A stretch of DNA of 64,000 nt from Laburnicola sp. R22_1 (GCA_014281115.1 JACONQ010000006.1:2170001-2234000); one strand, 5' to 3'. Positions 44,104 to 55,238 are shown, counted from the stretch's first letter. Translations and numbers: made by a program. The notes: generated by a model not told the origin, from the sequence alone.

Positions 44104-45138
44104 ATGTCGTCCGTTGCATTATCCACTGACAGTTCTCGCAATTCTACTCCGGCGACGGTTGAATACACCTTGTCTCTCCCTTTCGGGCATACACCACCTC
44201 CCGGAACAACGATCATGGAATCAATCGAACATGACCCGTCTGTTACATTATCCGCTGGCGACTCTCGCGATACTACCCCTAGGCCTACAGATTATCGGAG
44301 GATCCCGACTCCTACCCGTGAGACAAGCGCTGATGAGCCAATGCAAGATGATGCCACATCCTCAGCAACCGCCGACAATTCTCGCAACAAAACCGCTCGG
44401 ACTGCAATGTCTAAGAATCTGAACGCGACTCCCACATACAGCTCTAGCTCATCTCCTAAGACAAGCACCGATAAAGCAATGCAAGATGCCGCTTCCCCAG
44501 AAAGGTTATCCACTGGCAATCCTTACAGCCCTATCCCTAGACCTACAATTTCTAAGGACCTTAGGAGGATCCCAACGCCCACTTACGAATCTAGCTTATC
44601 TCCTGAGACACATGTCGACGAGACAATGCAAGATCAAATAATGCGAGATGAAACGTCCTCAGTTACGCTGTCCGCCGGTAACTATCGTGGCATTACCCCC
44701 ACGGTTTTCGAGCATCCCGTCGTACCAACCTTCATTACCGACGCCAATCGTCCCCATCGCCCATTCTCACCTCCGACCCTCAAATTCCACAACTCACCCA
44801 ACACCCTCCCCGATAACCATCCTGCAAGCGGCCCCATGCTCGCTGCCAAAAGCGCCCTCTCGGATCTTCATTACGCCCTCGATCCTCGCCTCAACGACCC
44901 TCTGACCCACAGACCCGACGATGTCAAAGACCCCCTGAAATACCCTGATATTAATGCTGTCATGGCGGCTGCCACGAAAGCGAGGAATACATTGAGAGAG
45001 GCAAGGGAAAGGATTACGGCTTTGGAGAATATGCATAGAACGGTGGAGGATCAGCAGGATGAGATCAGGTATTTGGAGGACGCGATTAGGAGAAGGAAGG
45101 AGGCATTGGCTCGCTTGGGTAAGCCGGAGAGTAAGTAG
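44104..45138 (+). CDS. Orphan low-complexity protein with internal repeats and C-terminal coiled coil
   Basis: 344 aa from the ATG at 44104. The first two thirds are Ser/Thr/Pro-rich and made of degenerate repeats, each with a block like S-VTLSAGDSRDTTPRPTDY, then RRIPTPTYE, then ADEPMQD or VDETMQD. The C-terminal 90 residues contain LKYPDINAVMAAATKARNTL and a helical, charged stretch ending RRRKEALARLGKPESK, a probable coiled coil. An in-frame ATG at 43945 starts a 39-codon peptide of the same composition that ends in TAA (44062-44064), after which the frame is open into this gene, so the original protein was probably longer and lost its first part to a point mutation. No family recognised. 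Confidence 0.5.
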   Translation: MSSVALSTDSSRNSTPATVEYTLSLPFGHTPPPGTTIMESIEHDPSVTLSAGDSRDTTPRPTDYRRIPTPTRETSADEPMQDDATSSATADNSRNKTARTAMSKNLNATPTYSSSSSPKTSTDKAMQDAASPERLSTGNPYSPIPRPTISKDLRRIPTPTYESSLSPETHVDETMQDQIMRDETSSVTLSAGNYRGITPTVFEHPVVPTFITDANRPHRPFSPPTLKFHNSPNTLPDNHPASGPMLAAKSALSDLHYALDPRLNDPLTHRPDDVKDPLKYPDINAVMAAATKARNTLREARERITALENMHRTVEDQQDEIRYLEDAIRRRKEALARLGKPESK

Positions 45139-45366
45139 TTGGTGCTGATTTCTTGTGCCGTGATTGGTGGGGTTTGGATAGTTTTGGGTGCCGGAGACGC
45201 TTCCTTGTACAACAGGGTGTTGTTTGTCTATCAACAGTTTGTTGAGATAGAAGAGCATCAATCAACCAGTGATTATGATGGAGGCTTGAGTGTAATATTT
45301 CATGTATTCGTAACTAATACGTCGTTTTAATCGTAACACTTCTAAGTCATGTAGGCATTATCATGC
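45139..45366. other. Short intergenic region
   Basis: 3' flanks of two convergent genes. Nothing else seen. Confidence 0.5.
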
Positions 45367-46666
45367 CTATTCCGCCTCCTTGTCTTTTGACAGCTCCATC
45401 TCCTTGGGCAACACCTCTGCCTCTCTCGATTCAACGTTCGTGCTCAGCTTCGAATCATTCCTCGATATCGACTCCGGCTTTGTGGCTACTTGAAAAGCCG
45501 TTCCTCCTATGCTCCTAAACGCCAACCCTTCTTCCAGCTCGCGTGCTGAGGGCTCGCGACTAGGGTCCGTCTCGGGGCAGAGCTTATTTTGGAGTCTGCA
45601 GAAGAAATTTCCAAGCCAGGTATCGATGACGATGGGCCGTAGGACGGGCAGGCAGCAGGCGATCAGTGCGGAGCTGATCTCGATAAGGCACCACATTACG
45701 ACTTTGGTATTTTCTCTTAGAAGGTTGGTGTGGCCGGGTTTAGTATCTGCTGCGTATTAGCAACTGGAAAGGGGGTTGATGAGAGTTATCGTACCGTATG
45801 CGTCTTCCCACATGATGTACACACGTGTTGCTGCTGCCCCGGTGGACAAGAAGCCCAGCGCAAAGACACCCACAATCTGGATCTTTCTCCACAGGTTGAA
45901 GTTCATCTTCCAGATCATGAAAATGGGAGCCACAAGGATCAGGAGGTCGATGAACAGGTTGGAGAAGCACAGTGCCACATTGGCGCCGCCGGTGTCGCCG
46001 CAGAACTCACGGATGGTTGACACGGAGGTCCAGTACGCCCACGGCCTTAACCCGCACTGGAAGATGCTCGCGAAAGTGAAGGCAAGAGCCCATAGTACAA
46101 GCAGAACGCACAGTGCAATGGAGTAATAGTGGAAGAATCTGCTGATGTGGAAGACTCGTCGGTAAAGGAATATTACACTGAGTTTGATCGGCGCCAGGGT
46201 CACTACCGTGACAATGGGCACTATCCACGAGTACTGACAGTCAAATCAGCATGCTACGCTCATGAACTGGAAGGAGAGGTCCTACTTCAACGTTGGGGCC
46301 TTCTCTCCACGTCCGTATCAACATACCCGTTTCAGGGTCGAGCAGTGAGTCTCTGCCAAAGAGGCCTCTGCTTGTTCCTTTGACACCGTTCAGAAACGAC
46401 ACAATGTATGCGGCAACCAAGGTCCGACGTACCATTGATAATGAGAGCCGTAACACCCCACAGCCCAATCTTCACCGCGCCATCAGCACTGTTGAATCAG
46501 GAGAGAACGTCGTAAGGCTTACCAGTCCGGCCAGCGCCGTCCAGTCGTCGACACCAAACTTCTGCTTCTTCAAGTTCCGCACATAGAGACGAGCACCGAC
46601 AGCAAGGGTCGACAGCCCCGGCAGAATACTGCATAGCACAAAAAGACCCGCTGGACTGGTCGACAT
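45367..46666 (-). CDS. Second Pth11-like (fungal rhodopsin-domain) membrane protein
   Basis: Five exons, 46666-46523, 46469-46433, 46365-46286, 46233-45795 and 45746-45367, give 359 aa with every junction in phase. Helices: AGLFVLCSILPGLSTLAVGA followed by RLYVRNLKKQKFGVDDWTAL (the family DDW motif), IGLWGVTALIIN, YSWIVPIVTVVTLAPIKLSV-IFLYRRVF, FHYYSIALCVLLVLWALAFT with FQCGLRPWAYW, NVALCFSNLFIDLLILVAPI and IVGVFALGFLSTGAAATRVY, then NTKVVMWCLIEISSALIACC and LPVLRPIV. The loop GLFGRDSLLDPETGMLIRTW replaces the usual shorter segment before helix 3. The C-terminal tail is polar and charged. It differs clearly from the copy at 40.9 kb, so the two are not a recent duplication. Ligand unknown. Confidence 0.78.
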
Positions 46667-47643
46667 AACTCTGGTACAATTTATCTTGGAGGTGTGCTGT
46701 GCCAGGCAGGTGCGTTCGCGCGGGCATCTGCGGTGACCGAGGAGTTTATCTACCGAAGTAGCTCAGGATTCTGTCGCGCAGAGAGGGCAATCCTTCGTTG
46801 ACGCAGCTTCAATGTTGGAGTTCGACCGCATTCGACGGTACCCAACACGCGGTAGGATGCTGACCCATGACTGCGGGGCCCAACCCAGCCACCCAACCCG
46901 TTGCCTAACGCACAATTCCTTCGATCATCAACAGGCGCACACTTGGCCGCCCATGCGCTGGTGGGGAGATGTCCGCCGCGCCATTGGTGCAGTTGGTGGC
47001 TTTGAGCGTCGGGAGGATGGGGAGGAGGATGGGGAGGAGGCTGAGATAATCCACCATAGGGCTGCGCGCCTCAATCAATCCATCGGCGACCTCGTGTGCG
47101 CATATACGTATTTCCCAAAACGAGCATCGGGGTCTTAAGGGCCGAGCGATCATTCTGAGATTCCCAAGAAATCTCTGTGCCGGTAACGAGGCCGAAAGAG
47201 GCAGGCAATGCGCAGTGAATAGACGACCGGTCTGTCGGGAGACGCTACACACTCGAAAAAATAAGCGACTGGGATGATGATAAGGCACGTGCCGTCTATA
47301 CGACTCGTCTATTCTTATCGTCTATTCGTCTAATGCTGATTATATGATCAATGCTGAACACCAAAGTCGCTCAAAAGCTCGCTAGAGAGAATCACCCCAA
47401 GAGTCCGTCCGCGCTATGCAGTTGTCGCACAACCGATAAGACTAAAGGCCTGAAAGCCCTCCCGAAAAGGCCACCCTCGTCTATCTCCCCAATGCAGACC
47501 CTCTAATGCTGACGTAAGAACTCTATATGCTGGATGGACGGGCAAGAGAAAACCGGAGTCGGTGACGTTATGTACAATCGTTCAACGTCGTGTCACCTCC
47601 ACGTTTGATGCAAGCGACGGGCTCACCGCCTGTGTAGAGACAT
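46667..47643. other. Intergenic region
   Basis: No gene seen. A short GGGGAGGAGGAT direct duplication lies near 47015-47040. The right end is the 3' flank of the repeat precursor gene. Confidence 0.5.
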
Positions 47644-48432
47644 TTACAAGCCGGTGAGGTCGTTGCTGGAGCGTTTCAGACCTGAAAGGTCGGTGGTGGA
47701 GCGCTTAAGGCCGGATAGATCGGTGGTAGAGCGTTTGAGTCCGGATAGATCGGTGGTAGAGCGCTTGAGTCCGGATAGATCGGTGGTAGAGCGCTTGAGT
47801 CCGGAGAGATCGGTTGTGGACCTCCTTAGGCCGGTCAAATCGGCCTCTCTTTTCAGCCCAGTCAAGTCGGCCTCTCTTTTCAAGCCCGTCAAGTCAGCCT
47901 CTCTCTTCAGTCCACTCAGGTCGGTTTCTCTCTTCAGACCAGTCAAGTCTGCCTCCCTCTTCAGGCCAGTCAAGTCCACATCTCTCTTAAGGCCCGTCAG
48001 GTCGGCAGGGTCCCTTTTCAAACCGGACAAGTCGGTGGTCGATCGCTTCAAACCACTGAGGTCGTTGGTTGCTCGCTTGAGACCCGAAAGATCGGTGGTT
48101 CGCTTGAGTCCAGTAAGGTCGGCAGTTGCTCGCTTCAGCCCTGTAAGGTCGGCGCTGGAGCGTTTCAATCCACTCAGATCTGTAGTCGAACGTTGCACGA
48201 GCTCCACGATCCACCGCTTGAGGCCGGTCAAGTCCGTGCTTGCGCGCTTCAGCCCAGAGAGGTCGGTGCTCGAGCGCTTCAGCCCGCTAAGATCGGCAGC
48301 TGCCGGTTCCGCGTCGCGTTTGAGGCCTGAGAGATCTCTGTTTATTTGCGATGAGGCGTACTCCCAAGCAATAGGAGCTGCAGAGACTTGGAGCGCCAAG
48401 GCAACAATGGTGGCGGCGAGTACGGAGCGCAT
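47644..48432 (-). CDS. Secreted Kex2-processed repeat precursor, candidate RiPP (dikaritin-type) precursor peptide
   Basis: 262 aa, single exon. Signal peptide MRSVLAATIVALALQVSAAP, then a short leader (IAWEYASSQINR) and 23 copies of the core DLSGL or DLTGL; 22 are followed by a dibasic Kex2 site (21 KR, one RR) and the last by the stop codon. Spacers between KR and the next core are of two kinds: tripeptides such as STT, SST, AST, SSA, ATA, ATN, and acidic dipeptides EA, ET, DV; one unit has an extra WIVELVQR. The last five full units are near-identical 30-nt repeats. Secreted precursors with many KR-bounded short cores are the substrates of UstYa-type cyclic peptide pathways (ustiloxin, asperipin, epichloecyclins, victorin) and, without cyclisation, of fungal pheromone and other Kex2-processed peptide systems. 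The UstYa-family gene 1.4 kb away favours the first. Product and activity unknown. Confidence 0.85.
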   Translation of the reverse strand: MRSVLAATIVALALQVSAAPIAWEYASSQINRDLSGLKRDAEPAAADLSGLKRSSTDLSGLKRASTDLTGLKRWIVELVQRSTTDLSGLKRSSADLTGLKRATADLTGLKRTTDLSGLKRATNDLSGLKRSTTDLSGLKRDPADLTGLKRDVDLTGLKREADLTGLKRETDLSGLKREADLTGLKREADLTGLKREADLTGLRRSTTDLSGLKRSTTDLSGLKRSTTDLSGLKRSTTDLSGLKRSTTDLSGLKRSSNDLTGL

Positions 48433-49821
48433 GTTGACAGGGGTGGAAGAGTAGATCCTGTGGTTGGTGTGGAAGCTGGATGAGGCGTATTATGGCAAAG
48501 ATGCAATATGAAGATCAAATTCTGGATGCGAGATGTGGGCAGGCGGTGAGCACAGTTGGATGTTGTGGGGAGGGTTCAATCGTTGTTCTGGAAGTGTTGG
48601 AGGCGTCGTACACGATCGTCCCAAAAATGTCGATGCTGGAACTGTTGCTGTGCCTGAGGATATGGCTTGATCTGATCACTTTTGGATGATCGGGCGCCTG
48701 TATATGTAGTCGTCCTCGGCTCTTAGACGCGCTCGTCTGATCCACTTCGAAGCTCGTCTCTGCGACCGGACCCCTATGACGGTGGCCGTACGGGCTCCAC
48801 GAAATCGATTATTTTCCAAGGGCACTATCGTCGTTGTCGCGAAGGTTAGTATCCATCGGTCAGATTCCCCAGTCGCGAAACCACGGTTAGCGTAGCTTCA
48901 CCATCTTTGTCAGAAACCCCGTGATGACTGTCGCGCTACTCTGGATGATGGGCGCCGGGATATGAGGATAGTTGGTCAGGATGTGCGCTGAGTGCGGGTG
49001 TGCGTAATCAAATTTCGGTCTCCGAACGATAACGGCTTTAGGCTGTTGTTCATATGCACGACATAGCTACGCGCAGACGGCAAAATTACCGTCGTTTACA
49101 GTAGCTGGTCTGACGTACGACCTTGTTGCACTCTTGGCTGTTGGTCCCATCGACGATCTACTCAGCTTGTGCGGTGTGGAAGGTAGCCGCGTGCCGTATC
49201 CGCTGCGGAGTGAACCCTTTCCAATTCTTAACGACTTCGCCGGCTGTCCATGTTGAATCCCAATCCTTGGGCTAGGTACCCGTCAAATCGGACAGAAACC
49301 CGCGCGGCTCTGATAGGCGCTGTGCCATCAGACCTCCGAAAGGAGTGATACCCGGTTGTCCATCAAACGTTCGGCAATTCACATTAGTGCCTCGCATCGC
49401 TCCACGCAGACCGCCATGTGTCGTGACCACGGCAGCACTTTCACGAGCCTCCAAAGGCGGCATGACGCCATCCCTGCCTGCCAGGCACGCAACATCCACG
49501 CAAACATCAGGAAGCTCGGACCTTGCTAAGTGGGCCAACATACAGACTCGAATGTACCGAAGGCGGTGCGTGTGCTCAACAGCAACACACCTGACAATAG
49601 TGTGGAGAGCTGGTGGTGCATATTTTGGAATAACCCGAAGGATTACGGTGAATGGCGACACTGAAGCGACGGGAATTGATGAGGTAGTGGATGCAATCCT
49701 CCGGCAACTAACAATGGCGAGACATTGTCTAAAAGCATGTTGGGAAACCCCATATTGAAATCTTCTGCACCATCAACCTTTTCTTACTCTTACTCAATTT
49801 CAAGATTCTTTATTCTTCAAT
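48433..49821. other. Intergenic region between the repeat precursor and the UstYa-family gene
   Basis: 1.4 kb between divergent genes. Open frames at 49272-49758 on both strands have no motifs. It should hold both promoters; I see no further biosynthetic gene. Confidence 0.5.
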
Positions 49822-50738
49822 ATGAGCTTTGCTTCAGAGAAGATCTCCTTCGATAAGGTTTCGATGAACGAATCCTACGACGATGATCAGGGTTCATCAA
49901 GGGACTACGATGCAGCCGAGGCGCTTTTGGGGACGCTGAACTCACGCAGGGCTTCACACAAAGGATCAAGGTCCTGGAAGTTGTGGTTTGCGGGCAATAC
50001 TACAAAGTTACTCTTGTCGATTGCTCTCATGATTGTTGCCATCGAGAGCATATACATTGTCCAAGTTCAGCGGCGCGCAGACGCCCGGTTCTTGGGTCCC
50101 GGTATGCAACCTCTCAATCATCATATGCTTGCATTCACTGATCGAATTGAAGCGGGTTTGAGCCACGAACGTACTGTGACTCGGAAAATTTACGCACATT
50201 CAAAGTACATGTCAAATGACGAAGAAGTGGCATCGAAAGCATGGGATGAAATCCTTGCCGGCCACGGCGTGATTGCCCTCAATGCCGACGAAGTTGCTGA
50301 GAAGGAGCTTCCACCAAGCGTTCCCCTTCCAGATGAGAGTGGAAACTTCATGTACGTGATCGAAGCATATCACGCCATGCATTGCACCGTAAGTTCCATT
50401 CACCAGTTGCAATCCCTCACTCGCTAATTGGTTTTCAGAAAGTTCTCCGCGAACATTACGTCCTGATGGAACAGGGCCAGGCATGGAACTGGTCGCGACC
50501 GCACGACATGCACTGCTTCGATGCATTGCGACAATACATCATGTGCAACGTTGACGACACCATTCTCTGGACGAACGGCCACAGAGAGACTGGCCACGGG
50601 CAGGAGAAGAAGTGCAACGACTGGGATGCTCTCCGGGACTATGCAGAGTCCAAATCGGCCAACTACTTTGACATCGAGCCGGAGAAGGGCATCATGCATC
50701 TGGACAACTACCATGCGGGCGATGGATTGGTCTGGTGA
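49822..50738 (+). CDS. UstYa-family (DUF3328) oxidative cyclisation-type protein
   Basis: Exons 49822-50388 and 50439-50738 give 288 aa. Residues of about 60-80 form a single membrane helix (LLLSIALMIVAIESIYIVQV), giving a short cytosolic N-terminus and a lumenal catalytic part, as in the family. The two hallmark HxxHC motifs are present: YHAMHC at about 184-189 and HDMHCFDALRQYIMC at about 211-225; the intron GTAAGT...TTTCAG lies just after the first. Other family pattern: CNVDDTILW in front of a short loop, KCNDWDALRDYAE, and a C-terminal HLDNYHAGDGLVW. UstYa/UstYb-type proteins are needed for cyclisation of ribosomal core peptides in ustiloxin, asperipin and cyclochlorotine-type pathways. 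It is divergent from the repeat precursor gene, which makes that peptide its likely substrate. Confidence 0.9.
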
Positions 50739-51910
50739 TCGGAGCAGCAAATCGGCGTCGGAGTTAGGGTAGGAGGATACGAATTTTCGATAGTTAAACA
50801 AATGTTATTATTAAATTACCTTCACGATCGCGCTTGCTCCTGAACCGGTGAAGTGGTCCGATTTCAGGCCAATGCATCGGCCCATACAGCCGCCCATGCA
50901 CCCCCAGCTTTCTCCACGTGGTATTGAAGATCTAGCGCCGGGATCCAGGGTGTATTCGTAGTTTAGGCGCTATCGGCAGCTTAGCGCTCTCTCAAGACAG
51001 CCGTAGCGTCGGTGATCAAAATCCAATAAACCAAATTCATTCAACCCGGAACCCTGTGAACTGCCTCCGGACAACGTGGAATGCCACGAGTGATGGTCCG
51101 CCGACCTGGATAGTGGCGCCTGTGAGGACCCTTGGTCGCCGCGTGCCGAGACGGATCACGGGGCTGAATATGTGGGGAATGAGTGCAACACTGGGACCGG
51201 GGTTTAGAAGAGAAGTTGGACGAAGGCAGTCTAAATATGAGCGCAGGTGAGGCGTTGGGTCAGGTCCGAGACTATCATTTGCTATTCGGGGCTTAGGGAT
51301 GTGCCCTGCATTTCAAGCATCTCGCCTAAGTGAGCAGAAGCATGATAAGATGGGATCCTGTAATACCTCGAATGCAGCCAGAACAGTCATTAGAGTCGGT
51401 GTGCTAAATTTGCGCCGTGCCAAATGTACCATATCCCCCGATGCAGGGCCACCGCTCCCTGTAAGCATGCACGCCTCACAGATTTCGCTGCATGATATCA
51501 CGTGACGATGACGAGGGCATTTGATGGTGTTTTACAGATGGGGATTTTAAATATGACTGTGCATTCTCAGTAGTTGTTTGTTTGTTGGTACACAACTTGA
51601 GTGAGTGGTGCATGAATTGAGTTGCTGAAGGATTGCCGCGGCACACCCGCTCTCAGGATCTCGATGTCCGAAATTTAGAAGCGATAAGCGCCATGATGGA
51701 TGTTTCCCGACCATCCTCATTCTCATCAGTACTGTCCTCGTAAGCAACATACGACCCACACGTGAGATTGCAGACCATCTCCTGATACCATCATGTTTGT
51801 TACTTGATGGCAATTGCATCAGTGATGGACAACGACCAAGTGCACCTTCATCATGTTGGAATGCTTCTGTATTAATCCATTTTCAGATAGTCGGCGGTAC
51901 GCAAGAATGT
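50739..51910. other. Intergenic region
   Basis: Only short open frames (51056-51250 and 51299-51505) without motifs. No further RiPP pathway gene (tyrosinase, second UstYa, methyltransferase, monooxygenase) is recognisable here. Confidence 0.5.
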
Positions 51911-52062
51911 TGTAAGGGATAAGTAGGGTAGCAATTAGGAATGAGAGACTGAGTTGATTGTAACAAGCTGAACAGAGAAACTGCTTAAGTAGCAGAATCG
52001 TGATCAGCAACTAGTCTACATCAGGTTGGTGGTATCATGTGATATCGTACTCCACACTAACA
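51911..52062 (-). repeat. Solo LTR of a Ty1/copia element, not RIP-mutated
   Basis: 152 bp, read on the minus strand from TGTTAGTGTGGAG to TTATCCCTTACA, with TG...CA ends. Flanked by the perfect 5-bp target duplication AATGT (51906-51910 and 52063-52067). It is the same length as, and matches throughout, the two LTRs of the copia element at 57690-62950. The internal part was presumably removed by LTR-LTR recombination. Confidence 0.93.
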
Positions 52063-52931
52063 AATGTAGACCCTTACCTTACCTCTGCACACCGATATAA
52101 TTTCGTGCAAGCGTCGGTTGCCCGGGCTCACTCCTCAAGAACCGGCAGCGTCGGTAGTTGGATACGATGTGCTTCTCGGATATCTCCGGTAATATCAAAT
52201 GCACTAGCTTCTACATTGAAGCTAAGATAGTCTGACCAACCGACTCAACAATTGCCTTAGAAGTGCCAGACCAACGGCGGTCGAACCGAATACTTCCACC
52301 ATCTTCACAAGCCTGATGGCGGTGTTGGGCTTGTAAGTTTGGTTCATAGGCTCGGTAGGGTAACTCGGCACTTCATCTGGACGCTGTACTTTTGGTGAGT
52401 GTTTTACTGGCACACTGTTATAATCAGATATTAATGATACCTATGTAATCGCGATGTACCTTGCCTTGGTGACAAGAAGATGGAAGTCCATATATCATCG
52501 AATCGATATTCATTCATTCATTCATATCCGTTTATAGTCGACCTAACCTTTTACAGATTATGAGACTTAACAGCAAGCACAACCAAGGTACAACAGCCAA
52601 AGTACATCGAATCGATACATAATGTGAGAGTATTTAGGTTGAGGTAAGATTTTCGTATGCTTCAAGATGATTCAGGTCCCGGACGATACATTGGCACTAA
52701 TGAAAATGTAACCATCATTATTTATTATACATGAACTGTGAACAGGTGACAGAAAAGCAGACCAGCGAAAGCTAGCATTAGGACAGACGATGTCGGCATT
52801 AAGACCAATAACAGAAACTGGCATAACCACTATCACAGAAACTAGCAAATATTGGCGTCGAAAGCGATAGTGATTGACCCAGGGAAGCATCGATCAATCA
52901 CAGAGACTTATAGAATAATTATCCAGCACTA
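52063..52931. other. Intergenic region
   Basis: No gene seen. A short (ATTC)n run lies at about 52508-52526. Confidence 0.5.
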
Positions 52932-53142
52932 GCACCCCTATAAAAGAATTCGGGTCTAATACTAAGACCTAATAGCTAATAATAGAGTACGCAAACTATA
53001 TTTATACTTCTTATTATATAGCTAGATGTAACTCTATTTAAAAGAAGCTTATAAAAGTTTCTGTAATAATCATTTAAATATATGGCTGGTGTTGACTTTG
53101 TACGCACCTTAGTATCGCACAAAAATTCTTTTATAGGGGTGC
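52932..53142. mobile_element. Small MITE-like inverted-repeat element
   Basis: 211 bp bounded by a perfect 19-bp inverted repeat (GCACCCCTATAAAAGAATT at the left, its complement at the right) that continues imperfectly for about 20 more bases (ATACTAAG shared). No open frame, AT-rich middle. Target duplication not clear. Confidence 0.6.
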
Positions 53143-54190
53143 CAAACGGCTTGACCTAGAAACTCACTTCTCTCCAATCAGTGCTAACACGCTCGGGTTT
53201 TGAGAGAGGCATGACTGCGTACCGCAACCCTGCTGGACCCATCACGTCTACTGCGACCTAGCACAAAGGCTTAGTCTATCACATTCCAACAATACCATGA
53301 GTCAGCCGCAAGTCGACGAGGCTCAATCACCAAACTCCCAGAGGGTCCGCTGCAAGTCGACAAGGCTCAATCACCAAACCCACAAAGGGCCCACCGAGGG
53401 GCCCAATCCAACGCTACAATTGAGCGATCAAGAAACAATCAGATAGCGCCTAACAGCGCTCCCAACAAGCAAGGAACGGCCGAAGGAGCGAAAGCGCGAA
53501 AGCTGCAGCTACAACGAGAACAAGAGCAGCAAGTCAACCAGCTCAACAGTTATCCTAGTGGGATTTTCATCACTTTGCCAAATCCCTTAGTGGCGAAAGG
53601 AGAGCTTGCATCGCTCGACGGTAACGGTATGTGTCTTGTCAGAAAGCAGTTTTAAGAAGAGGTTCACTAATAATTCAGAAGCATTTACATTACCTGTATG
53701 AACTTACTGCTGCGCGACATGTGAACCCCAAGAGCCATGGACGGCAAGCGCCCACTCGAGGCCGCCAGTGATGGTAGAAGTGAACAGCAATACAACTGAC
53801 CAACAAGCGAACCAACAAGCCCACCAAAGCGGTACGAGTATGCCCGCCGACCACCAAGCTGAAACTAGGGCTACGCTCACCGGCCCTTCCATACTCAGTA
53901 TTAAGACCAAGATAAAGACCAGCAGCAGAAGCTGATATCAAGATACCTAAGGTAGCAGTGGCATGCGGCTTCCTGATCGGCCACAACTACTTTACCAAAC
54001 AAACTTTGATCCACTCATTCTCGTCTGAGAAACCCTAGGGTAGAATAAAAGTATATAGTAGCTTGTCCGTACACCGTACGGGCAAGGGCACCTAAGGGGG
54101 TTAAGGTTTCAATATTGTCGCATAATAACATTACGTAGGGATCACGTAATGCCTATGCGCCGCAGCCTATACGCCGCAAGATCTTCTCCT
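53143..54190. other. Unassigned region with 44-bp duplication, edge of the transposon island
   Basis: Contains a 44-bp imperfect direct duplication (53308-53351 and 53352-53395, GCAAGTCGACGAGGCTCAAT...). A short open frame starting MSQPQVDEAQSPNSQR stops after about 50 codons and resembles the start of a retroelement gag only in composition. GC content is near normal here and drops sharply beyond 54190. Confidence 0.4.
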
Positions 54191-55238
54191 TTCTATCTAC
54201 ACTCTTTCTAGAGATAAATAATTAATACTAAGTTAGTTTTATTATATTATTTCTTTTCTTTGTATAATTATCCTATACACCCTTTACACTTACTAATATA
54301 GAGTATTAGATATTAATATCTATATAGCTAGCTATAGAGCCTATTTAACACTAATTAGTAGTTAACTAACCCTTAACTATAAATTAGTAAAAGTAAAGAT
54401 AGATTATTAGGAAGAGAAATATTGCAGACCTTTTAGTATATAGTATAACACTGTAAAGAAAAGCTATAGATATGCTAAAAACGCATTAAAAAAGGTAAAG
54501 TAATAAGATAAATTAAGAACTATTTATTAGCACGAGCAAATTAGCCCCTTATACTAGAGGTAGTTAATTATAAGATATACTAGATACTAAAGTTAATAAT
54601 AATATAACACGCAACTGCTACCTATATAGGATAAAATATATAACTAGATATAGATTATCTATTTATACTAATTTTCTATTCTTGCAAATATTTAATTGCT
54701 AGTTAAGACCTTAAGATTAGTTACTATATTTATTTCTCGCCCTAAAGACGGTATTACTACTAGATATATAGTGTTACGCCCCTACCTAGAAGACGTAAAT
54801 AATATAGCTAAGTATAATAGCTAAATACTACTTAATATTAAAAACTATATAGTCTATACTAAGAACCTATATAGTAAGTAGATAGCTACTATAAAGTTAG
54901 ATTGCTATATTAAGAAGAATATATATTTTCTTAAGTAGGAGTTTAGAATTAAAGGTAGGATAAATCTTACAATATAGATTGCCCTATACTAGTTTAGATA
55001 TAAAGTGCTTATAACTATTAGTAAAAACTAGAATTGTTAGATTAGAGCCGTGTTGCCGAATAAGGGCACGTGGTCGGCTCCATTCTCTAAATTAGACCTT
55101 GAGCCAACAAGTTATAGAACACACACAATACAACTGTTTATCTATCTTATATATTAGACCCCCTATCTTAATAAGCTTAAATAGTGCTCAAATCTAATAA
55201 TTAAGAGTCTTACTGCCTTAATTAACCCTAAGAAAAGA
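54190..55238. other. AT-rich RIP-mutated DNA
   Basis: Extremely rich in TA dinucleotides with stops in every frame. Probably remnants of one or more transposons; the 3' part (from about 55043) may contain the LTR and leader of the copia fragment that starts at 55239. No family assignment possible by eye. Confidence 0.55.

Noticed and set aside
47654..48454. Long plus-strand open frame (266 codons) opposite the repeat precursor
   Set aside because: It is the complement of the repeats; the minus frame has the signal peptide and Kex2 sites, while the plus frame has only Arg/Ser/Pro repeats with no start signals.
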